Shown here: positions 20,797 to 28,660 of the stretch, piece after piece | How positions within the stretch are numbered: the first letter of the stretch is position 1 | Layout: every line of letters begins with the position of its first letter | DNA from: a virus | DNA: 44,146 bases | Virus record (IMG/VR): IMGVR_UViG_3300025313_000035 | Coordinates: 1-44,146 of that record | Direction: 5' to 3' (one strand) | Notes under the pieces: model-generated | Seen by the model: only the letters and a program-made list of their open reading frames with translations | Databases searched by the model: none | Told to the model about the DNA's origin: nothing | Program-made: the position numbers and the translations under genes

Positions 20797-21251
20797 TCAA
20801 CCTCCTCCTTGTTTTCGTTTTCGGGTACAGAACCTTCAAAGTGTGCGGGGCGGTCGCCACACACCCTGTCATCCCAGGAGACATGGCCATGGTCCCGCAC
20901 GTACCTCGCTTTGGCGTCGGACCTCGACTCCAAGGGAATACGCTCGATCCCGAGCCGGTGGGCAGCGATCACCCGGTGGTGCCCGTCCTTCACCTTTCCC
21001 TCGCCGAGGTAGACGCCTTGATCCAAGCCATTCTCAGCGAGGAAGGCTTCAAGCTTCTGCTGGTGATGACCGACCCTGCCGCAGCAGAGGCACTCTCTAC
21101 TGAGGATGTGCCGTTCTTCCTCATCCCAGGTCTGGCCCGAGGCGGGGGTGTAGTTCGCCAGCAGGTCGGCCGCCGCCATCGAACCCCGCATGGTCTCAGC
21201 GTGCTGCACCGGCAACAATCTAGCTGGATTGAACGTTTTCCATTGTCGCAT
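20793..21251 (-). CDS. ParB/Srx-like nuclease-domain protein
   Basis: 152 aa from ATG 21251. The signature VYLGEGKVKDGHHRVIAAHRLG is the ParB N-terminal/sulfiredoxin-type nucleotide-binding motif (the GHHR form of the GxxR box). CLCCGRVGH ahead of it adds Cys/His that could bind zinc. Such domains occur in plasmid partition proteins and in phage proteins that modify DNA or act as nucleases. The start overlaps the upstream coiled-coil gene; there is no clear ribosome binding site. Confidence 0.7.
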   Translation of the reverse strand: MRQWKTFNPARLLPVQHAETMRGSMAAADLLANYTPASGQTWDEEERHILSRECLCCGRVGHHQQKLEAFLAENGLDQGVYLGEGKVKDGHHRVIAAHRLGIERIPLESRSDAKARYVRDHGHVSWDDRVCGDRPAHFEGSVPENENKEEVE

Positions 21252-22134
21252 CCAGTACGGAAGCTTCAACCCTCTTGATGAACTCGATAGCCTCCTCCAC
21301 CCGGTCCTCCACCTCTCCAGCGGTGAGCCCTGAGGCAACAACGTTGGAGAAGGTGATGGGCTTTCGGGAGAGTAGGTGGTTAGTGTCTACCAGGACGGCG
21401 TAGGCGTCAAGGAAAAGCTTGAGAGCGCTGTCCTCGTACTCCTGGCTAGCCCTCCGGGCAGCGTTGTTGGCGTCTTGCTCAGCTTGACGGGCTCTGGAGG
21501 CAGCCTGCCGGGCACGGGCGTCCTGCTGGTTGCGGGCGTCCTGCTCGACACGGTGCTTGCCGTACGCTTCTGCCATTCGGGAGACGATGTCCGGGTCTGA
21601 GGAGGTGAGGGCCCGCTTCGCCATCTCAGCTAGAACCTCTGGAGTGGGGAGTTCGGCCTTGATCTCTGCACGAAGCTTAGCCTCGACATCCTGTAGCTTG
21701 ACAACGTTCTTCGCAGCCTCTTCCTTCGCTACCCGCTTACGCTCAGCCTCAAGCTCTTGCTGGTGCTTCAGGTTAGCCTCCCGCTCCTTCTGAGCAGTGG
21801 CCTTAGCTTGGGCAGCCAGAGCGGCATCTAGACGCTTCTGAGCAGCTGCTTCAGCCTTGGCTGTGGCCTCGGCGGCAGCCTTCTTCTCACGGTCAGTCCA
21901 GCTACCTGCTCGCTCCGAGCGGCTGGCCGCCGCTCCCTCGGACTTGCGAACCCACTCACCAAAAGTAGACTCAGCGATGCCCATATGACGAGCAAAACTC
22001 CTAGCTGTGACCTTGACAACATGGTCCTGGGCCGTGCGCTCATCAGTATCCATGCCTTCATATTTCCGATACACAGAGACGAGCCCCTGACGAAACTCTG
22101 TGCATTCCGCCTCAATATCTGACCAACTGATCAT
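21220..22134 (-). CDS. Coiled-coil protein with N-terminal HTH, 304 aa
   Basis: The first about 65 residues hold a likely helix-turn-helix (VTARSFARHMGIAESTFGEW). The middle is a long Ala/Lys/Glu/Arg-rich coiled coil (KEREANLKHQQELEAERKR, later SRARQAEQDANNAARRAS). A C-terminal globular part follows. This plan recalls KfrA-type plasmid proteins (HTH plus coiled coil), which stabilise plasmid segregation, but similarity is only in architecture. It is directly upstream of the ParB-like gene. Confidence 0.6.
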   Translation of the reverse strand: MISWSDIEAECTEFRQGLVSVYRKYEGMDTDERTAQDHVVKVTARSFARHMGIAESTFGEWVRKSEGAAASRSERAGSWTDREKKAAAEATAKAEAAAQKRLDAALAAQAKATAQKEREANLKHQQELEAERKRVAKEEAAKNVVKLQDVEAKLRAEIKAELPTPEVLAEMAKRALTSSDPDIVSRMAEAYGKHRVEQDARNQQDARARQAASRARQAEQDANNAARRASQEYEDSALKLFLDAYAVLVDTNHLLSRKPITFSNVVASGLTAGEVEDRVEEAIEFIKRVEASVLDATMENVQSS

Positions 22135-22143
22135 TTTTCCTCC

Positions 22144-22584
22144 TTACATCCACAAGGATGTCTTGATAGTAGATTTATGGGTATTGTACCAATCAATCTT
22201 TTCTTGATTAGTACGTTTGAAGTGGTTAGAGGGCCTTGGAGTTACCTGAGGGCCGTGCTTGTCGGCTTCGGGGTCTACGTAGCCGTGGGGGATGATCCAG
22301 GCCTCATCGTGCGTGACTACCTCGCCTGTAGGGTTTCTGGTGATTCTTTGGCCCTTGAATGAACGGTGGAGCCAACCTTTGGTGGTGGACTGGCGGCCTG
22401 CTCGGAGGACCAGTACGTTCTGGTGGCCCTCTGAGCGTAGCCGGGTGGCGTGGGCGGTGGCTAGTCGGAGGGACTGGGTGAGGAGGTAGTCGGCACGTTC
22501 CTTATTGTAAGCGTGAAGTAAGGCGTGATCGAGGCCCTCGACTGGGAAGGCAACCGAACCCTCAGAGTACTGGACAACGTACAT
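22144..22584 (-). CDS. Hypothetical protein, 146 aa
   Basis: Lys/Arg/His-rich soluble protein. Features: LATAHATRLRSEGHQNVLVL in the middle, then GWLHRSFKGQRITRNP and a basic C terminus. One base separates its ATG from the upstream stop. I do not recognise the family. Confidence 0.6.
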   Translation of the reverse strand: MYVVQYSEGSVAFPVEGLDHALLHAYNKERADYLLTQSLRLATAHATRLRSEGHQNVLVLRAGRQSTTKGWLHRSFKGQRITRNPTGEVVTHDEAWIIPHGYVDPEADKHGPQVTPRPSNHFKRTNQEKIDWYNTHKSTIKTSLWM

Positions 22585-22585
22585 A

Positions 22586-23029
22586 TCAGCTTACCACCGC
22601 TTGTTCGATGTGGCGCAGCCAAGGGGTATTGGCAGAACGCATGTTCGACTTGCCGTTACCTCTGTTGCCATTAGGACGATCCTTTCTCACGCCCATCTTC
22701 ATACTGGCTGGGGCGGGCAGAAGCTTGACGATAACGCCGGACGGGTAAAAACCTGCTGCATCATAGGCCTTGATCAGTGCCTTAGTTTCCCGAGAAATTA
22801 CGTAACGCTCAATGTGTGCCCCACGATGAACGTAAGCAACACTGGCACCAATCTTTACAGCCTTAACATTTCCGTTCAGAACTCGTCTGACGCCACGAGC
22901 CGCCACACATTCCTCAGGATTACGAGTAACTGCGCCCTTGATGTCACGAGGTCGTACTTTGAATTCAATCGGCTTAACAGCATCAACAATGGGCACATTG
23001 TTAGCTAGGGTTTCATCTGACCACTGCAT
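22586..23029 (-). CDS. Hypothetical protein, 147 aa
   Basis: Basic protein with IEFKVRPRDIKGAVTRNPEE at the start and VKIGASVAYVHRGAHIERYV in the centre. The last third is a Lys/Arg/Asn-rich, probably flexible tail (MGVRKDRPNGNRGNGKS). It may bind nucleic acid. Its stop lies next to the next ATG; it follows the HTH gene at 23032 by two bases. Confidence 0.6.
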   Translation of the reverse strand: MQWSDETLANNVPIVDAVKPIEFKVRPRDIKGAVTRNPEECVAARGVRRVLNGNVKAVKIGASVAYVHRGAHIERYVISRETKALIKAYDAAGFYPSGVIVKLLPAPASMKMGVRKDRPNGNRGNGKSNMRSANTPWLRHIEQAVVS

Positions 23030-23031
23030 TT

Positions 23032-23637
23032 TTATAGACCAACTTTCAAATTCGCTTTAATCTCTGCGATCAAGCGTTCGGTTTCCTGAATATCTTCGGC
23101 AATAAGGCTGTGGGTGTCTTCACTAAGATGTTGCATAAGGGAAAGCCCCTCACGCAGACGATCATTTGCATCCCTGACAAAACCCTGTCGAGGAGGTACC
23201 TGTGAGTTTACACAGGATGCGTTGTCGTCGCTAGGAGTTTCAGTCTCAGTAGTTTCGGTTTCAATTTCAGTTTTCGTAGTTTTCTTCTTTCTAGGTGTGT
23301 AGATGGCATTCCAAGAGGGCAGTTTATCTGTGTCCAGATATTCAGGCTCCTCTCCAGGAGAAAGCAGGCTAGACGGTTGAACCAAGCCCTTGTCGGCTGC
23401 TCGGTTCCAGGCGTCGAGGTACTTCTTGACAGTGTTTTTGTCGATACCAGCTTGCTCGGCAAAGGAACTGAGACTCACCTTAATCGGTGAATCTTCACCG
23501 ATTTTTGGACGTCCTGCTGTTCCTAACTCTACGTTCCGGGCAACTAGCAGCCCCATCCTCCAGCCACCCTGCTTAACACAAAGGCCGAATTCTTGGGCGT
23601 CCTGTTGGATTGATTCGTTTTGATCTATGGTTTCCAT
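23032..23637 (-). CDS. HTH DNA-binding protein, 201 aa
   Basis: Helix-turn-helix visible in SLSSFAEQAGIDKNTVKKYL followed by DAWNRAADKGLV. A central acidic Thr/Glu-rich linker (TETTETETPSDDN) connects to a helical C terminus. It begins with a Gln/Glu-rich segment. It may be a regulator of the minus-strand operon or a partition-type protein with the next two genes. Confidence 0.6.
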   Translation of the reverse strand: METIDQNESIQQDAQEFGLCVKQGGWRMGLLVARNVELGTAGRPKIGEDSPIKVSLSSFAEQAGIDKNTVKKYLDAWNRAADKGLVQPSSLLSPGEEPEYLDTDKLPSWNAIYTPRKKKTTKTEIETETTETETPSDDNASCVNSQVPPRQGFVRDANDRLREGLSLMQHLSEDTHSLIAEDIQETERLIAEIKANLKVGL

Positions 23638-23646
23638 TAATTTTCC

Positions 23647-23982
23647 TTAATTGTCGGCTGGCCACAGGCCAGGCGTAGTGGGTAGGGGGGCGGAGAGAAG
23701 GCGTCTTTCCCACCAGTGCGTTTTTTGGCTCTTGTCTCTCCAGAACCAGTACCGGTGGGTCTTGTCTTCAATGATAGTAAGGGTGAACTGTGCTAGGTAC
23801 TCCAACCGGAGTGCCTTCCAAACTTCGTGGGCGGCTGGGTTGAGGGGCGGGTTGTTACTGTAGCTGGCGGCTATGGCGGTTGTCCAGCGGTAATCTGCTG
23901 GTGGGGCGGTAGTTGTCATTGAGAGGGAGCGTTGATCGGAAAACTGTCTTCCATCAACGTCCCAACCGTGCAAGAGGCCCAT
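23647..23982 (-). CDS. Hypothetical protein, 111 aa
   Basis: Start at ATG 23982, which shares a base with the preceding TAA; the longer frame to 24348 is a shadow. Contains a Trp-rich end (HRYWFWRDKSQKTHWWERR) and EVWKALRLEYLAQFTLTII. Function unknown. Confidence 0.6.
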   Translation of the reverse strand: MGLLHGWDVDGRQFSDQRSLSMTTTAPPADYRWTTAIAASYSNNPPLNPAAHEVWKALRLEYLAQFTLTIIEDKTHRYWFWRDKSQKTHWWERRLLSAPLPTTPGLWPADN

Positions 23983-24215
23983 TACCAATCTTCTCCTGTT
24001 TGAGCAACGTGATCTTTGTGGTAGAAGGGGTGGGAGGTGAACTGCGGGGCAACCATCCGCTCCCGGATGTTCAATAGGTGAACGGCAAGGGCTCGGGCGG
24101 CGTCTGAGTTGAGGATGACCAAGGCTGTGGATCCGATGTGGATCATGTTGAGCGTAGGGTGGGGGCGGATGTCTTCGGGGGTGTCGAGCCCGATCTGGAT
24201 GGATGTGATGTTCAT
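23982..24215 (-). CDS. Hypothetical protein, 77 aa
   Basis: ATG 24215 follows GAAAGGAG. The protein has IQIGLDTPEDIRPHPTLNMI and an Ala/Leu-rich helix (SDAARALAVHLLNI). It is the first gene of the long minus-strand run, next to the divergent intergenic region with the operator-like site at 24273-24291. Confidence 0.65.
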   Translation of the reverse strand: MNITSIQIGLDTPEDIRPHPTLNMIHIGSTALVILNSDAARALAVHLLNIRERMVAPQFTSHPFYHKDHVAQTGEDW

Positions 24216-24272
24216 GGTTGGCTCCTTTCGGGTTGTAGGTCTTCATAAGTAGGGGAACCGATTCCTGTGCTG

Positions 24273-24291
24273 TATCTGTCGAAATTTGACA
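24273..24291. promoter_or_regulatory. Operator-like inverted repeat, copy A
   Basis: TATCTGTC-gaaattt-GACA in the divergent region between 24215 (minus) and 24394 (plus). It matches copies at 30807 and 31888 by TGTC-N7-GACA with an A/T core. It contains TTGACA, so it may overlap a -35. The binding protein is unknown. Confidence 0.55.
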
Positions 24292-24393
24292 CAGGTGGGT
24301 GGTGGGTGGCGGTGGGGGGCTGGGGAGGAGTATCATCGAGGTTTCCACCCCTGCTGAGTTGCATCCATGTTGGAGTTAGGATACCATAGATTC

Positions 24394-24849
24394 ATGACTC
24401 CACTGGAAAGATTTTTGCAAAAATATCAGATTGATGAGAACGGATGTTGGCTCTGGACAGGATCAAAAAGTGTCTGGGGGTATGGCAAAGTCAAAATTGA
24501 AGGAAAAATGGAGACAGCTCATCGTATGGCTTGGCGATTTTTCAAAGGAGATATCCCAGATGGGTTACTGGTTTTACACAAATGTGATATTCGGCATTGT
24601 GTGAATCCTGATCATCTATGGCTTGGTACATACAAAGACAACATGGCTGATTGTGTCGTCAAAGGAAGATTCTCATCAGGTGAGCGCCACTACAAACGAG
24701 CCAGTACCCACTGCAAAAACGGGCATATATTCGATGAATCAAATACATGGTGGTACCGCAATGAAAGAAAATGTCGTATCTGTCGAAGGAATCAAAGAAG
24801 AGCCTGGAGGGCTCGTCGTCGCCAAGAAGCTGGTGGAGTGGGGGGCTAA
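24394..24849 (+). CDS. HNH homing-type endonuclease
   Basis: 151 aa from ATG 24394; an upstream ATG at 24367 adds nine residues. NGCWLWTGSKSVWGYG, TAHRMAWRFFKGDIPDG, core LHKCDIRHCVNPDHLWLGT, then DNMADCVVKGR. A zinc-like end CKNGHIFDESNTWW...CRICRR follows. Its last about 89 bases overlap the start of the prim-pol gene, suggesting the HNH inserted at the head of a replication gene. Confidence 0.87.
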   Translation: MTPLERFLQKYQIDENGCWLWTGSKSVWGYGKVKIEGKMETAHRMAWRFFKGDIPDGLLVLHKCDIRHCVNPDHLWLGTYKDNMADCVVKGRFSSGERHYKRASTHCKNGHIFDESNTWWYRNERKCRICRRNQRRAWRARRRQEAGGVGG

Positions 24850-25678
24850 GGTTGTTCCGGCGTTTTGCAGTCGAGATGGTGAAAAAGTTCCTCTGGCCGG
24901 AAACTGGGTCGTTAACGCTACAAAGGATGTCGATCAACTTGAACGATGGTGGGCAGAAAGACCTTGGTGTTGGCCTGGAATTGTTGGTGGAGTGGGTTCA
25001 TTCATCTTGTTTGATGTTGATGGATCCGAAGGAATCGAATGGTTTCGAGCATTCTGTGCTCGTGAGGGCTGGCCTGGGGGGTCATGCACTTACTCAACAC
25101 CGGGACGATCCGGGGGGCTGCATTCGGTGTTCAGGTGGCCTAAATGGGGATTGGGCACAGACTTTCGTCAGGCTAAGGTTTGTGGAGAAGGATGGGAAGT
25201 CCAACTTAGAGGAAACGGTCATTTTACCCTCTTTTGTGGGGCTAGACGGCCAGACTGTCCAGGGCGAAATTATGAGTTGATCGAAGAACCAGGAGAGGGT
25301 GGGCCAATTGAGTTGCCTGAGAAATTCGGGCGTGCCTTCTTGCGAGAGAGTGTTGTGTCGGTTGGACCGGCTGGTTCGTTCGGTATTGGGGAGTTGGTGG
25401 AGATTTCTGAAGAGGATGCCTGGAGTGGTGCGCCGTATGCAGATGGGCGAAAGAATGTGGTTGCTGGTCTTGCTTGGTATAACGCTATTCGGGGCGCCTC
25501 TGTGGCTTCGGTTGTTGCTTTATGCGAGCGTTTTGGAGCTGAGTGTTGTGTTCCTGCGCTCTCGGCGGAAACGTGCAGGAAGAAGGCGGAGTATGCAGTA
25601 GAGCGGGCTGAACGGTACCGGATGAAGGCTGCTGCTGAGGCTGAACGGGTTGTCGGGCATTTAAGGTGGGATAAATGA
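24761..25678 (+). CDS. Bifunctional DNA primase/polymerase (prim-pol)
   Basis: 305 aa from ATG 24761. Archaeo-eukaryotic-type primase pattern: conserved VVAKKLVEWGAKVVPA, the acidic pair FILFDVDG (D85, D87), and SGGLHSVFRWP (H121), as in bifunctional prim-pol enzymes. It would make primers for the adjacent helicase. There is no ribosome binding site and a 89-base overlap with HNH, so the native start may have been altered by the HNH insertion. Confidence 0.82.
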   Translation: MKENVVSVEGIKEEPGGLVVAKKLVEWGAKVVPAFCSRDGEKVPLAGNWVVNATKDVDQLERWWAERPWCWPGIVGGVGSFILFDVDGSEGIEWFRAFCAREGWPGGSCTYSTPGRSGGLHSVFRWPKWGLGTDFRQAKVCGEGWEVQLRGNGHFTLFCGARRPDCPGRNYELIEEPGEGGPIELPEKFGRAFLRESVVSVGPAGSFGIGELVEISEEDAWSGAPYADGRKNVVAGLAWYNAIRGASVASVVALCERFGAECCVPALSAETCRKKAEYAVERAERYRMKAAAEAERVVGHLRWDK

Positions 25679-25712
25679 TGAAGATAGCAGTTGATAAGGC
25701 CCGTGCAAACAG

Positions 25713-27152
25713 ATGACCTATCGGGAAGATCACATATCTAATGGGCGGCGATTTGTAGATAAGTTTGAAAAACTTGTCCTCTTCATGCGAGATGCTGGTT
25801 GCTGGGCGGAATGGAACGAGGATCTTGGTGTTTGGCGGTTGGATGAATTTGAAGTTTTTGAGTGGGGTAAAACGGTTGTTGAGGACATCTACGCAGATGG
25901 GATAGTTCTTCTACGTCAAGCTGAACTAGAAACTGATCCTGCTCAACAAGAGTTACTCACCCAAAGAGGACGAGCTTTAATGCAGTGGGGAAAGATTTCT
26001 GCTGGGGCTGGGCATCTTACTGGAACTCTCAAACATGCTGGCTCAGACCCTAGGGTTGCCTGTTCTATGGCTGAAATGGACCCTGGACGGGCTCTGTTAA
26101 ACTCATTGTCCGGGGTTATTGATCTCGCAACAGGAGGAGATCTTGGTAAAAATCCCGAGTTCCGATGTACGAAGCGCTGTGGAGCAGAATTTAAGGGGAC
26201 AGCGTGGCAAGGAGGGCTTTGGGAAAATTTTTTAAAGTTTGTAGTTCCAGACGAAGGGCTGCGTCGGTATCTACAATTAATTGTGGGATATGCAGCTGTT
26301 GCTGGTGTAGATGAGAGGCTGATCTGTTTTCTTCTGGGGCCACCAGGAACTGGTAAAAGTATTTTTGTCACTGCAGTTGAGGCGGCACTTGGTGAGTACT
26401 CAATTTCAATGGCTACTGATCAGTTTTTGGTGAATGCGAAAGATACGTACGGATTAGCACAGCTTCCAGGGGCACGATTGATTGTTGCTTCGGAGTTTGA
26501 TGAAAACCAAAAAATCAACGTAGCGTTGATTAAACGAATCACAGGTGGGGACACAGTAACCGTACGGATGATTCGTGGCAAACCCTTTGCTTATTCTCCT
26601 GTTGGTACTCTTTTAATCCCTACCAATCACATTCCATTTTTTGGTTCGGATGCTGCTGCTTGGGCTCGGTTAGTTATCGTGCCTTTTGAGCAGGTTTTGG
26701 TCCCAGAAAGTTTTGGTTCGGTAGATTTAAAGGAACAGTTCAGGGATCCGGGTGTTGCTTCTTCTGTGCTTGGTTGGATTGTCGAAGGAGCACAGCGGTG
26801 GTTGGACGGTGAACGAGTTTGGGGGTCCATGCCTCAATTAGTAGCTGATATTGTTGGCGAAGCTAGAGAGGATCAACGCCACCCAATTGAAGAGTTTGTT
26901 GTGGATTGTTGGGATTGGGAAAAATACACACCAGAATACAAAGATGCTCCAACCGATTTTAATAGTTCGGAGCAGATCCACATGGCATTAGTCTTTTGGA
27001 TGGCCCAACAAGGGTATAAAGATGTTCCACCTATAAAAAGGATGGGTCGGTGGCTTAGACAATCCGGGCTGGAACCTCGTCGTAATGCATCTAAGCGAGG
27101 TTGGGGGCCAGGCGGAGTACGAGAAGGTGCTTTAATGTTTGGGGGGCTGTGA
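25713..27152 (+). CDS. SF3 helicase, P4/D5-type phage-plasmid primase-helicase
   Basis: 479 aa. N-terminal D5-like part, then LICFLLGPPGTGKS (Walker A 209-216), ARLIVASEFDENQ and LIKRITGGDTVTVRMI (Walker B region and sensor), SPVGTLLIPTNHIPFF, the pattern of SF3 helicases of the P4/D5 family used by phages and plasmids. ATG 25713 overlaps the stop of a 13-codon frame (ATGA). It directly precedes the iteron segment; family members usually recognise a nearby origin. Confidence 0.92.
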   Translation: MTYREDHISNGRRFVDKFEKLVLFMRDAGCWAEWNEDLGVWRLDEFEVFEWGKTVVEDIYADGIVLLRQAELETDPAQQELLTQRGRALMQWGKISAGAGHLTGTLKHAGSDPRVACSMAEMDPGRALLNSLSGVIDLATGGDLGKNPEFRCTKRCGAEFKGTAWQGGLWENFLKFVVPDEGLRRYLQLIVGYAAVAGVDERLICFLLGPPGTGKSIFVTAVEAALGEYSISMATDQFLVNAKDTYGLAQLPGARLIVASEFDENQKINVALIKRITGGDTVTVRMIRGKPFAYSPVGTLLIPTNHIPFFGSDAAAWARLVIVPFEQVLVPESFGSVDLKEQFRDPGVASSVLGWIVEGAQRWLDGERVWGSMPQLVADIVGEAREDQRHPIEEFVVDCWDWEKYTPEYKDAPTDFNSSEQIHMALVFWMAQQGYKDVPPIKRMGRWLRQSGLEPRRNASKRGWGPGGVREGALMFGGL

Positions 27153-27408
27153 CATGTGGAGATGTCATTGGGGATGGGAACAAATGTTTGATGTCATAGC
27201 GCTGACCAGCTAAAATGACATCATGACAACTGATGACATCTAATTTAGTATATCTATGTGAGGGGACTGTAACTTACCCTAGTCATAGCTCTCGCATAGA
27301 GCTACTATAGAAAGTGATGTCATTAATGTCATCAGATGTCATTGCGCAGGTCAGAGGCACTTTTTAGATGTCATCGTAGATGTCATCGGAAGCTCTTGGA
27401 GATGTCAT
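27153..27408. repeat. Iteron array, candidate replication origin
   Basis: 256 bases downstream of the SF3 helicase contain nine exact copies of the 8-mer GATGTCAT in either orientation, plus two one-mismatch copies. Forward copies start at 27161, 27190, 27316, 27335, 27367, 27379 and 27401; reverse copies at 27215 and 27233; near copies at 27223 and 27325. A perfect 7-bp stem (TAGCTCT-cgcat-AGAGCTA) sits in the centre at 27286-27304. The layout resembles plasmid or phage replicator iterons. The rest is A/T-rich and holds no gene. Confidence 0.62.
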
Positions 27409-27760
27409 GAGCATGGAACCGACGTATGGTAAACGAACTGAGGAAGAGATGGCTATAATTTTGTCTATTCATGACACACCCCAAGGAGAACCTGAAAAGG
27501 CTAAGAAAATAGCCAAAATGGCCCTAGATATAGCTACTCCAGAAGTTGTGAAATTTTGGCTTGAAATCATGCGAGATCCAGAACAAGACATCAATGCTAG
27601 ATTACGAGCTTCCGATCTTTTAGGTGCTAGACAAATACCAAAAGTGGCCGCTCAACACGTTTCCCTAGATGAAGATGGAGTTATAGACTCAGTAGACATT
27701 CAAGGCCTCCGAGAATCAATTCTTGAGCAGTTTAATAAAAGGGAAGGAAATGGCCGATAA
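27407..27760 (+). CDS. Candidate terminase small subunit, 117 aa
   Basis: Start at ATG 27407 preceded by GGAG at five bases; an upstream in-frame ATG (27380) lies within the iterons. Residues DIATPEVVKFWLEIMRDPEQ and NARLRASDLLGARQIPK recall small terminase-like or DNA-binding proteins with armadillo-like helices. The terminase large subunit lies eight kb away, so the name is only tentative. Confidence 0.4.
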   Translation: MSMEPTYGKRTEEEMAIILSIHDTPQGEPEKAKKIAKMALDIATPEVVKFWLEIMRDPEQDINARLRASDLLGARQIPKVAAQHVSLDEDGVIDSVDIQGLRESILEQFNKREGNGR

Positions 27761-27938
27761 CACATATGATCGCAGTAAAAAGGTAATTTGTGGCTCATGT
27801 CACGCAACAGCTACAAGTTATGGAAATCCAAGACTCAACACCAAAGGGCAGTGGCTAATCGCAATCAAGCCACATTGGCGAGCAGGAGAAGTGGGGGGCA
27901 TGATGTGTAGTGCCCGGATAGGAGTTGTTGCTAAATGA
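27750..27938 (+). CDS. Cys-containing small protein, 62 aa
   Basis: ATG 27750 follows GGGAAGGAA. CGSCHATATSYG and later MMCSARIG give a possible zinc site. Basic at the N terminus (YDRSKKVI). Function unknown. It overlaps both neighbours slightly. Confidence 0.55.
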   Translation: MADNTYDRSKKVICGSCHATATSYGNPRLNTKGQWLIAIKPHWRAGEVGGMMCSARIGVVAK

Positions 27939-28087
27939 ATATCTTTGATGAACAGAATCAAGACTACAAAGCCTACTATTTACCAGAAGGCATTGTTTTA
28001 GTTGGTTCTGTTGGTGAAGAATTATATGTTTCGTTTTCTGCTCTACCTTGGTTGATTGAACAGTTAAGGGGGGTTGCCCCCAAATGA
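27935..28087 (+). CDS. Hypothetical protein, 50 aa
   Basis: ATG 27935 overlaps the preceding stop as ATGA. DEQNQDYKAYYLPEGIVLV then ELYVSFSALPWLIEQL. Its stop overlaps the zinc-ribbon gene ATG. Family unknown. Confidence 0.55.
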   Translation: MNIFDEQNQDYKAYYLPEGIVLVGSVGEELYVSFSALPWLIEQLRGVAPK

Positions 28088-28338
28088 CACAGAACGCCGA
28101 GACTGTCGTTTGCCATTACTGCGGAACAGCCGATGACATCCGCCCCTATGGGCCTGGTGGATCGTGGACCTGTTTCCCGTGCATGAAGGCCAGTCCTGAG
28201 CGAGGGGCCGTGGTGCAGGCTGCCTTCGGGGCACTTCTCGACGCCAACGAGGCGGTTAGCAAGACCGGGGCCGTGCTGCTCACCAGCGATGGTCCTGTTC
28301 CGTTTGAACCCGAACAGTCCGACGGTTTTGTGACGTGA
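28084..28338 (+). CDS. Zinc-ribbon protein, 84 aa
   Basis: VVCHYCGTADDIRPYG then WTCFPCMKASP: two CxxC pairs about 20 residues apart, a small zinc ribbon, followed by an Ala-rich helix and a Pro/acidic end. ATG 28084 overlaps the upstream stop. The stop overlaps the next GTG. Confidence 0.6.
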   Translation: MTQNAETVVCHYCGTADDIRPYGPGGSWTCFPCMKASPERGAVVQAAFGALLDANEAVSKTGAVLLTSDGPVPFEPEQSDGFVT

Positions 28339-28490
28339 GGCGCCGTGAATGGATTTCCAGGGTAGATCTTGAAGATTTCATTGAATCCGTTTCCCATGCG
28401 TGTACCTATTGTCTTCGACTGGATGAACGTGAATGGGTTATTCGTGTCGAAGACCTAGAGGAATTCATTAAAAAGGACGATCATGAGTGA
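28335..28490 (+). CDS. Hypothetical protein, 51 aa, GTG start
   Basis: GTG 28335 overlaps the previous TGA. Basic N terminus (RRREWISRVDLEDFIE), one ACTYCLRL pair and an acidic C terminus (RVEDLEEFIKKDD). Probably real by coupling. Family unknown. Confidence 0.5.
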   Translation: MRRREWISRVDLEDFIESVSHACTYCLRLDEREWVIRVEDLEEFIKKDDHE

Positions 28491-28647
28491 CGAAGATATT
28501 AAACGATTAGTTAGAGAATTTAGGTCGGCACTCTCCTCTGACCTAGAAACAGTTCATATTCGTCTGGATAAGATTGATGCGAAGCTGGGCGCTATCGAAC
28601 GGCAATTGGGCCTACACACTGAGCTTATTCTTACGCACCAACATTAG
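28483..28647 (+). CDS. Helical protein, 54 aa
   Basis: ATG 28483 overlaps the upstream gene by eight bases. DIKRLVREFRSALSS and IRLDKIDAKLGAIERQLG look like an amphipathic coiled coil. It resembles small phage helical proteins of unknown role. Confidence 0.5.
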   Translation: MSDEDIKRLVREFRSALSSDLETVHIRLDKIDAKLGAIERQLGLHTELILTHQH

Positions 28648-28660
28648 GAGCGGCTGCCAA

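Noticed and set aside
23983-24348. Upstream extension of the minus frame ending at 23647
   Set aside because: This part is Pro/His/Arg-rich and covers the 77-aa gene in another frame; ATG 23982 couples to the TAA of that gene.
27153-27408. CRISPR array
   Set aside because: Repeats are only 8 bases, irregularly spaced and in both orientations, so they are iterons or operator sites.
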